From contig QJYB01000024.1 in NCBI GenBank assembly GCA_003247835.1, positions 1 to 64,000 on the forward strand: a stretch of DNA of 64,000 nt. The letters are read 5' to 3'. Every line of letters begins with the position of its first letter. Position 1 is the first letter of the stretch. Under the pieces are notes generated by a model. The model was not told the DNA's origin, ran no database searches, and saw nothing but the letters and a program-made list of their open reading frames with translations. Below, piece by piece: positions 56,980-64,000 of this stretch. The DNA comes from Gammaproteobacteria bacterium. Its GTDB lineage: Bacteria; Pseudomonadota; Gammaproteobacteria; Pseudomonadales; Azotimanducaceae. Both the position numbers and the translations under genes were made by a program.

Positions 56980-57581
56980 GTGATCTGCCCCCTGGCGCGC
57001 ATCCGTTTCGATGCGGTCATCACCGCGTTGAGATAGTGGTCATAGGCACCACAACGACAGAGGTTACCGGACAGCGCTTCCCGCACTTCCTGGCGGGTGG
57101 GCTCGGAGTTTTCCCTGAGCAGCGCGACGGCCGACATGATCTGTCCCGGCGTGCAGTAACCGCACTGCGGCGCGAGCTCGTCGATGAACGCCTGCTGCAC
57201 GGGATGCAGAGCGCCGGACGCATCCTGCAGACCTTCCACGGTGGTCACCGCTCGCCCGCGCACGCTGTGCGTCAGCATGGAGCAGGCGTAATGATTGATG
57301 TCGTCGACCAGCACTGTGCAGGCACCGCACTCGCCGCGGTTACAGCCGAGCTTCGTGCCCGTGAGCCCGAGCTTGTAGCGCAGCGTGAAGGCAAGCGTTT
57401 CCTGGGGCAACACGTCCACGGGACGTTTGCGGCCATTGACGTTGAGTACGACGAGGCGCTCGACGGTGCCGGCAGGCCGGTCGTCGGCTGCCGCCGAGTA
57501 CCATGCGGCGCTCGATGCCGCAGCAGCGCTGGATGCAATGACGCCCTTGATGAATCGGCGTCGGGAAAGATTGACGTTCAC
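56976..57581 (-). CDS. Molybdenum hydroxylase 2x[2Fe-2S] subunit with Tat signal
   Basis: SRRRFIKG twin-Arg motif; CNRGECGACTVLVD; CGYCTPGQIMSAVALL; LCRCGAYDHYL. Confidence 0.93.
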   Translation of the reverse strand: MNVNLSRRRFIKGVIASSAAAASSAAWYSAAADDRPAGTVERLVVLNVNGRKRPVDVLPQETLAFTLRYKLGLTGTKLGCNRGECGACTVLVDDINHYACSMLTHSVRGRAVTTVEGLQDASGALHPVQQAFIDELAPQCGYCTPGQIMSAVALLRENSEPTRQEVREALSGNLCRCGAYDHYLNAVMTASKRMRARGQIT

Positions 57582-57707
57582 GGCTGATACCCCCCGCCGG
57601 AAATATTACACCTTCGACCAGCAGCCTGTTCGAGATTTCTTGAACAGCTGTTGGGCTGATACAGTGGCGACGCGGCGCGGAGGCGCGCAAGACGAGGCTT
57701 CAGAGGT

Positions 57708-58781
57708 TTGCGATCACTGAACTTCAGGACCGGCGGAGTGGCAGTCTGGCGCCTGTTTGCCGTACTCGTGGTCTCTGCATGGCTCACGGCCTGCGGCGAC
57801 GATTCGAATTCCTCAGAAACGGGCGGGGTACCCGAGGCGGCGGTGACCGCGGCTGAAGAACCCGCAGAAGGAACTGACGAGACCGGGGTTACGAACCGGG
57901 GTGCGAACACGGCCAACTGGTGGGATGAACTGCCGCGAGCCGAGTGGTCGGCCTTCGACAGGCTCGACGATGGCAGTGGCTGGTTCGAGATCTATCGGGT
58001 TCAGCCCGAAGTGCTGGCCATCTACGAGCCCGGACAGTTCGAAGAGGTGGTCTCCTACCTGATTCTCGGTACGGACCGGGCACTGCTGTTCGATTCCGGT
58101 CTCGGTATCGGCGACATGCGCTCAACCGTGGCGACTCTGACGGATCTGCCCGTGGTGGTGCTGAACTCACACAGCCACTACGACCACATCGGCGGAAACC
58201 ACCAGTTCGACTTCATCTACGGTCCGGACAACTCCTACACCCACACCAGCATGAAAGGCCTGACCCACGACCAGGTGGCGGAGTACGTTTCGCCTGGCTG
58301 GGTCTGGAAGCCTCTGCCACCGGGTCTCGACCCCGCCAGTTTCGAAAGCCGACCCTATCAGATTGATGAGTTCGTCACCGAAGGCAGCGTGATCGATCTG
58401 GGCGGTCGCACGCTTACCGTGCTGTTGACCCCCGGCCACGCACCGGATTCCCTGTGTCTGCTGGACCGGGACCGGCGTCTGCTGTTCACCGGTGACACCT
58501 TCTATCCCGCGCCGCTGTACACCCATATCCCGGGCGGGGATTTCGCTGCGTATCGCGCTTCCGCCGCGCGGCTCGCGGCACTGGCACCGCTCGTCAATCA
58601 TCTGCTGCCTGGCCACAACCAGGGACTGGTGGGGAGTGAGTATCTGATCCGCATGGCGGAGGCGTTCGAAGCCGTTGCGGCAGGAAAGTCTCGCTACGTG
58701 GAAACGGACGGCAACCGGGAGTACGCCTTCGAGAACTTCTCGATCATCGTCGGGCCCGATGCCCTGGGAGATGGTGCCTGA
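57708..58781 (+). CDS. MBL-fold metallo-hydrolase lipoprotein
   Basis: Lipobox AWLTACGDD; NSHSHYDHIGGN; TPGHAPDSLCLLD. Confidence 0.88.
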   Translation: MRSLNFRTGGVAVWRLFAVLVVSAWLTACGDDSNSSETGGVPEAAVTAAEEPAEGTDETGVTNRGANTANWWDELPRAEWSAFDRLDDGSGWFEIYRVQPEVLAIYEPGQFEEVVSYLILGTDRALLFDSGLGIGDMRSTVATLTDLPVVVLNSHSHYDHIGGNHQFDFIYGPDNSYTHTSMKGLTHDQVAEYVSPGWVWKPLPPGLDPASFESRPYQIDEFVTEGSVIDLGGRTLTVLLTPGHAPDSLCLLDRDRRLLFTGDTFYPAPLYTHIPGGDFAAYRASAARLAALAPLVNHLLPGHNQGLVGSEYLIRMAEAFEAVAAGKSRYVETDGNREYAFENFSIIVGPDALGDGA

Positions 58782-58806
58782 GTCAGTCTGGGCGCTGCCC
58801 GCCTGT

Positions 58807-59055
58807 TCAGGCGGCAGCCTGCTCATCCAGGCGGGTGGAGGCCGAGCGACGGGTCATGAGATCGTGGATGTCGTCCACGGTGTGGCTGGCGGTGCGAACG
58901 AACAGGCCCGGCAGCAGCGCGTGGACAAGGCAGGCGAACCCTGCGCCGATCATGCGCAAGCCGATGTAGACGGCATGCCCGGCGTGCTCGCCGTAGCTCT
59001 CGCCGATATCCCGCGGGTGGGCCATGAGCAGCTTATCCAGGGGCTTGTCGATCAT
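58807..59055 (-). CDS. DUF6356-like small protein
   Basis: HPRDIGESYGEHAGHAVYIGLRMIGAGFACLVHALLPGLFVRTASHTV. Confidence 0.65.
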   Translation of the reverse strand: MIDKPLDKLLMAHPRDIGESYGEHAGHAVYIGLRMIGAGFACLVHALLPGLFVRTASHTVDDIHDLMTRRSASTRLDEQAAA

Positions 59056-59164
59056 GATTCCGCCTCGAAGGTAACTTCAGCTGAAACCATGTTATCCCAC
59101 ACCAGACGGTATTATCTCTCCAATTTCTCCAGAACTGTGATCGGCTTTGGGAGAATCTCTCGCG

Positions 59165-60070
59165 CTAATCCCAGATATCGAAAAATTCCTGCAGCGCTTT
59201 CATCTGCCCACCCTGGACCGCGGAAGGGACGATGATCGGCGTCGTGATACCGGCGTCGAACCAGGCTTCGATGCCGTCCCGCACCTTGCTTGCGTTGCCC
59301 GCGAGGGTCGTGTCCGCCAGCCATCGATCGGACAGACTGGCGGCGACGCCCTCCATGTCTCCGGCCGCCAGCGCCTTCTCCACGTCGGCCATTTCCTGCT
59401 CGTAGCCCGCTGCCTTCCAGTAGTTGCGGTAGTTGGGCAGCGTCGCATAACTCGTCAGGGTGCGTCGGTTCACAGCCATTGCGGCCTGCTCGTCGTCGGA
59501 TATCACGGTGGGGATCATGTTGCCGATGAAGAACGAACCACCGGTGCGGGCAGTTTCGGAGAGCTGGGCCAGGGAATGGCTCATGTACGACCGGGCGCCG
59601 TTCGCGAACACCATACCCTCGGCAATCTCTTCAGCGAGTCGGATCATGCGATCCCGAAGCGTCGCCAGGACGATGGGCGGCATCTCGCCGGCCCGGGGCA
59701 CGGCACGCAGGTCCTCGACGAACTTCCGCATGTCGGCGAGCGGCTTGCCCTGGGTCACGCCGATCCGCTTCATGGCGGGCTCGTGGCTGACGCCGATACC
59801 GAACCGGAAACGGCCGCCCGAGACCTCATGGATGAAGCCGACGGTCTGAGCGAAGTCATTGACGTTACGCGTGTAGATCGGGGTGATGGTCGTGCCGATT
59901 TCCAGCCGTTCCGTGACCAGCGCGATGGCCTCACACAGCGCGAGATTGTCCGACAGGCTTGGCCCGTAGACCCCGGGAAAGCCTCGCCGCTCCACCTCCC
60001 TCGCGATCTCCAGAATCGCCATGCGGCGGCCGGGTACGGCGGCCAGGCTGACAGCGGGCAGTCGTGTCAT
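59165..60070 (-). CDS. LLM class flavin-dependent oxidoreductase
   Basis: EVERRGFPGVYGPSLSDNLALCEAIALVTERLEIGTTITPIYTRN; start at MTRLPAV. Confidence 0.88.
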   Translation of the reverse strand: MTRLPAVSLAAVPGRRMAILEIAREVERRGFPGVYGPSLSDNLALCEAIALVTERLEIGTTITPIYTRNVNDFAQTVGFIHEVSGGRFRFGIGVSHEPAMKRIGVTQGKPLADMRKFVEDLRAVPRAGEMPPIVLATLRDRMIRLAEEIAEGMVFANGARSYMSHSLAQLSETARTGGSFFIGNMIPTVISDDEQAAMAVNRRTLTSYATLPNYRNYWKAAGYEQEMADVEKALAAGDMEGVAASLSDRWLADTTLAGNASKVRDGIEAWFDAGITTPIIVPSAVQGGQMKALQEFFDIWD

Positions 60071-60169
60071 GGTGTGTTCCCCTCGAGAAATGTGCGTGGA
60101 TGCAGAAAATGCCAACAGGGTCGCCGAACCGAAGCTGTTTCGCAATGCGCATGGGATAGCATTGCCGCG

Positions 60170-62413
60170 GTGAGAAGACTTTGCGGACCGTGCATCGTCG
60201 TGGCTGCGCTCGCCGCCGGTTGTGGCGGCGGTGGTTCGGACGCTGCGGCACCCCCGCCGTTAGGCGGCGGCCCCCCGCCGGTAAGCGGGCCGCCGTCGGA
60301 TCCGTTCGGCTTCGACATCCGTGAGCCCGTGGCGGCGCTCGCCATTCCACTCGGCAGTGGCAGCCTTGGCAGCTACGCCCTCGAGAACGCCTTTCCGGCC
60401 TTGAGCTTTCCGGCGGCCATCTTCCTGACGGCCGTACCGGGAGAGAATCGGCTGGTGGTGGTTCAGCAGAGCGGACAGGTACGCGCCTTCGCCGATCAGT
60501 CTTCGGTGATGACGAGCGAGGTGGTGCTCGATGTAGGAGCGCGCATTGCCTTTGGAGGTGAGAAGGGGCTGCTCGGATTCGCATTCGATCCGGACTTCCT
60601 GCAGAACCGGTTCGTCTACGTATACCAGTCCATGGCGGGCGCGGCGCCGCCCGGCTTCGAGCACGTCTCACGGATTTCGCGCTTCACCTGGGATGCGGTG
60701 ACGGACAGTGCGCCGCTCGCAACAGAGAAGGTCATCCTCGAAGTGGCCGAGCCCTACTCAAATCACAATGGCGGAATGCTGGCTTTCGGGCCGGACGATC
60801 GTCTCTACATCTCGCTCGGTGACGGCGGCAGCGGCGACGACCCGGACGACAATGCCCAGAATCCAGCCAACCTGCTCGGCAGCGTGCTGCGCATCGATGT
60901 CCACCCCACCGATCCGGCGGACGGTTACGACATTCCAGCAGACAATCCGTTCGTGGGCCGGGCCGGCTTCCGCGGCGAGATCTGGGCCTACGGATTGCGT
61001 AACCCCTGGCGGTTCTCCTTCGATCGCGGCACCGGCACGCTGTGGGCGGGTGACGTGGGGCAGGTGAGCCGGGAGGAGATCGACATCATCCGTCGCGGCG
61101 GCAACTACGGCTGGCGGATCTACGAGGGAAACCTCTCTCATCTCAATCCGGGCAACCTGCCCGCCACGGACTTCGCTGCGCCGGTGATCGACTACGACCG
61201 TAGCCAGGGTAACGTGGTCATCGGCGGTTATGTCTACCGGGGCAATCGTTTGCCTTCGCTGCAGGGGCGCTATCTCTATGCGGACAACGGCTCCGGTAAC
61301 GTCTGGGCGCTGGACTACGACGCGGGCAGCGGCACCGTGGTCGCCAACACGCTGATCGAGAATCTCGGTGGCATCACCTCCTTTGGTGAGGACGCGGGCG
61401 GCGACGTCCATGCGGTGACGGGTGCGGGCGGCATCTACCGGATCAGCGAGCTCTCCGGCGGCACACCCTCGGATCCGCCGCCTTTGCTCTCCGACACGGG
61501 CGTCTTCGACAACCTGGTATCGCTGACGCCGGCGAGCGGCTTCATCGAATACGACCTGAACGCGCCGTTCTGGTCCGACGGTGCCGTCAAGCGGCGCTGG
61601 ATCGCGGTACCTGATGGCGAAACCATCGGCTTTTCGCCGACGGCGGCCTGGACCTTCCCGGTGGGCACCGTGATCGTCAAGCACTTCGAGCTGGCGCTGA
61701 CGGAGGGAGACCCGACCAGCCAGCGGCGCCTCGAGACCCGGATCCTGGTGCACAGGAATGACGGCTGGCGCGGCTTCACCTATCGCTGGAACGGCGCGCA
61801 GACGGACGCGGACCTGCTCACTCAACGGGAGCAGGAGATCATCACGGTCACGCTCGCCGCGGGTGGCAGCCGAGACCAGCTCTACGAATACCCGTCACGG
61901 ACGGATTGCCAGAGTTGCCACACGACCGCCGCGGGTTTCGTGCTAGGGGTACGTACCCGCCAGCTGAACCGAGACTTCGACTACCCGGCGGCCACGGACA
62001 ATCAGCTCCGGTCCTGGAACCACGTCGGTCTGTTCAGCACCGACATCGGCAGCGAGACGACGTACCAGGCGTACCCGCAGACCGTCGATGCGTCCGTGGC
62101 TACCGACCTGCGAGCGCGGACCTATCTCGACGTCAACTGCGCTCAGTGTCACCAGCCCGGCGGGCCCGCGCCGACCACCATGGACCTTCGCTTCGATACG
62201 TCGACAGCGGCAATGGGCGTCATGGACGTGGCACCCACGGCCGGTGACCTGGGGATTGCCAATGCCAGGATCGTGGCGCCGGGCGACCGGCTCAGGAGCG
62301 TGCTCTGGCAACGGATGGTCATGCTGAATGCGAGCCGGATGCCAGCAATCGGCAGTCACGTCGTGGACGAGGCCGGTGCGGAGTTGATTGGCCGCTGGAT
62401 CGACTCTCTGTAG
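60170..62413 (+). CDS. PQQ-dependent sugar dehydrogenase-like lipoprotein with C-terminal CxxCH domain
   Basis: Lipobox LAAGCGGG; GLLGFAFDPDFLQNRFVYVYQS; NHNGGMLAFGPDDRLYISLGDGGSGDDPDDNAQN; CQSCH and CAQCH. GTG start; upstream 341 codons of the ORF rejected. Confidence 0.85.
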   Translation: MRRLCGPCIVVAALAAGCGGGGSDAAAPPPLGGGPPPVSGPPSDPFGFDIREPVAALAIPLGSGSLGSYALENAFPALSFPAAIFLTAVPGENRLVVVQQSGQVRAFADQSSVMTSEVVLDVGARIAFGGEKGLLGFAFDPDFLQNRFVYVYQSMAGAAPPGFEHVSRISRFTWDAVTDSAPLATEKVILEVAEPYSNHNGGMLAFGPDDRLYISLGDGGSGDDPDDNAQNPANLLGSVLRIDVHPTDPADGYDIPADNPFVGRAGFRGEIWAYGLRNPWRFSFDRGTGTLWAGDVGQVSREEIDIIRRGGNYGWRIYEGNLSHLNPGNLPATDFAAPVIDYDRSQGNVVIGGYVYRGNRLPSLQGRYLYADNGSGNVWALDYDAGSGTVVANTLIENLGGITSFGEDAGGDVHAVTGAGGIYRISELSGGTPSDPPPLLSDTGVFDNLVSLTPASGFIEYDLNAPFWSDGAVKRRWIAVPDGETIGFSPTAAWTFPVGTVIVKHFELALTEGDPTSQRRLETRILVHRNDGWRGFTYRWNGAQTDADLLTQREQEIITVTLAAGGSRDQLYEYPSRTDCQSCHTTAAGFVLGVRTRQLNRDFDYPAATDNQLRSWNHVGLFSTDIGSETTYQAYPQTVDASVATDLRARTYLDVNCAQCHQPGGPAPTTMDLRFDTSTAAMGVMDVAPTAGDLGIANARIVAPGDRLRSVLWQRMVMLNASRMPAIGSHVVDEAGAELIGRWIDSL

Positions 62414-62432
62414 CGGCGCTTACAGCGAGCGC

Positions 62433-63212
62433 TCAGAACCAGCGCCCGTCCTTTTCGTCCGACCGGCCGCCGCCGCGGCGTCGCAGCAGACCCCGGTAGG
62501 CAGCGAGATAGTCACGCCGTGCGAACAGGCCGATCAGAGCCAGCCCGGCGAGGAAGCCGCCGACATGCGCAAAGAAGGCCACGCCACCCCTCGCTTCGCC
62601 CAGCGCGGGGAGCCCGCCGAGCAATTGCAGTAGAAACCAGTAACCGAGCATGAAAACCGCCGGTACGGCGATGGTGGTGACGTAAAAGCCGAGGAAGATC
62701 AGTGTGTTCACCCGGGCTCTGGGAAACAGCAGCGCGTAGGCTCCCATGACGCCACCGATGGCACCGGAAGCGCCGACCATGGGTATGGTGCTCGTCGGTG
62801 CCGTGGCGATCTGTGCACCCGCAGCTGCCAGCCCGCAGAGCAGATAGAAGACGACGAAGCGGAACGGACCCATCACGTCTTCGACGTTGTCGCCGAACAC
62901 CCAGAGAAACCACATGTTGCCGAGAATGTGGAACCAGCCGCCGTGCATGAACATGGAGGTCAGCAGGGAGGTCGGGTTGCCGTGACCGTCGAGCTGGCAG
63001 ACCAGGTGCTCGGAGACGGGGACACGGGTGCCGGGCGCCACGTTGCCGAGCAGGTCACCCGGTATCAGGCCGTGCAGACACATGGATTCTGCCAGCGGTG
63101 TGGCGGCCCCGAATCCCTGCAGCCATCCCCAGACGAGCGCGTTCAGCACGATGATGAGAATGGTCGCGATGGGCGTTCGCGCTGTCGGGTTGTCGTCGGA
63201 AAGCGGAAACAA
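62433..63212 (-). CDS. Rhomboid family intramembrane serine protease
   Basis: MFMHGGWFHILGNMWFLWVFGDNVED, PMVGASGAIGGVMGAY, AHVGGFLAGL. Confidence 0.93.
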   Translation of the reverse strand: MFPLSDDNPTARTPIATILIIVLNALVWGWLQGFGAATPLAESMCLHGLIPGDLLGNVAPGTRVPVSEHLVCQLDGHGNPTSLLTSMFMHGGWFHILGNMWFLWVFGDNVEDVMGPFRFVVFYLLCGLAAAGAQIATAPTSTIPMVGASGAIGGVMGAYALLFPRARVNTLIFLGFYVTTIAVPAVFMLGYWFLLQLLGGLPALGEARGGVAFFAHVGGFLAGLALIGLFARRDYLAAYRGLLRRRGGGRSDEKDGRWF

Positions 63213-63220
63213 ACCTGCCT

Positions 63221-63676
63221 CTAAAGGTCGTTCAGGTGGTCCCAGTCTACCCAGGTGCGACGTCCGTGGGACTTGATCATGGTGCGCCGGATCCAGGGGT
63301 AGTGCACCAGGTCCGCGGGGTTGGACTCGCCACCCACCAGATAGACCAGATCGGAGTCACCGTCGTTGTGCAGGCCATGACCGGGAGACGGGCTCGGAAA
63401 GCCCATGAAATCGCCCGGCTGTACCGCAACACGCAGCTCGCCGATGAACGCCGTGCCCGTGCCGCTCAGGATGTAGACGAACTCCTCATCGGCGTCGTGA
63501 TAGTGGAACTGGGTGCTGTCGCGGCCAGGCTCCAGGCGGATGAGGTGCACACCGAGCCGGGAGAGGCCCGCCGGAACCCCGAGAGTTCGGGTCATACGCA
63601 CGGCGTTGTCGTTGAACTGGTGCCGGTGGGCCCGCTCGGGCATGGCGGCGATGTCCGCCGCGGCCAGCCGCTTCAT
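63221..63676 (-). CDS. Cupin domain protein
   Basis: RDSTQFHYHDADEEFVYILSGTGTAFIGE..VQPGDFMGFPSPSPGHGLHNDGDSDLVYLVGG. Confidence 0.88.
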   Translation of the reverse strand: MKRLAAADIAAMPERAHRHQFNDNAVRMTRTLGVPAGLSRLGVHLIRLEPGRDSTQFHYHDADEEFVYILSGTGTAFIGELRVAVQPGDFMGFPSPSPGHGLHNDGDSDLVYLVGGESNPADLVHYPWIRRTMIKSHGRRTWVDWDHLNDL

Positions 63677-64000
63677 GTCAGGCGACCCAGGATGCGGGCG
63701 AGCGCGTTGGTCAGGCGCGTATTCTGCGCGTCGGTGCCGACGGTGATGCGCAGCTTGTCCTCGAGCAGCGGGTCGTGGAAGTAGCGGACCAGAATGCCTT
63801 CCTCTTTCAGGGCCTCGTAGATCTGTTCGGCCGTTCTCGGCGCATCGAGGGCCACCTCGGCGAGCAGGAAGTTGGTCTGGGAGATGTCCACGGAGAATCC
63901 CAGCTCGAGCAGGCGGTCACGCAGCACCCGCCGGGCGGAGCGCACCTGCTGCCAGGTTTCTTCCGCGTAGGCCCGATCCGCCAGCGCCGCCTCGCCGAGA
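63673..64000 (-). CDS. hisC: Histidinol-phosphate aminotransferase, C-terminal part (5' end outside window)
   Basis: ..EETWQQVRSARRVLRDRLLELGFSVDISQTNFLLAEV..LKEEGILVRYFHDPLLEDKLRITVGTDAQN; frame open to window end. Confidence 0.88.
   Translation of the reverse strand, partial: LGEAALADRAYAEETWQQVRSARRVLRDRLLELGFSVDISQTNFLLAEVALDAPRTAEQIYEALKEEGILVRYFHDPLLEDKLRITVGTDAQNTRLTNALARILGRLT

Noticed and set aside
59147-60169. 341-codon N-terminal extension of the sugar-dehydrogenase ORF
   Set aside because: Entirely antisense to the LLM oxidoreductase gene and its leader; a GTG at 60170 followed by a lipobox signal is the better start.

Overview
High-GC bacterial chromosomal window, gammaproteobacterial in character (inferred from gene families, no organism assigned). 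It is densely packed with mostly housekeeping and metabolic genes. I saw no rRNA, tRNA, CRISPR array, prophage, transposase or integrase. Main blocks: AmpG-like MFS; ATL/fxsA divergent pair; groES-groEL with a perfect CIRCE element; ion transporters; HD-GYP protein; GspB/GspA-like pair; sbcB plus an osmoprotectant-type ABC transporter; REC/Arc-like pair; ABC-FtsX-lipocalin (AttEFGH-like) block; REC-PAS-GGDEF-EAL protein; purC; split acyl-CoA carboxylase operon; glycosyltransferase/methyltransferase/(alpha,alpha)-barrel cluster with an unlisted 52-codon ORF; metR; PrsW-like protease; Tat-exported molybdenum hydroxylase with a cytochrome b; PQQ-type sugar dehydrogenase; rhomboid; and the 3' part of hisC. 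The best leads are the layered heat-shock control of groESL, the 41.6-45.6 kb surface-glycan-like cluster, the AttEFGH-like block, the REC protein with an insertion, the Mo-hydroxylase/cytochrome b operon, and several hairpins or inverted repeats at gene starts. All assignments come from reading the sequence and ORF translations; no database search was run.
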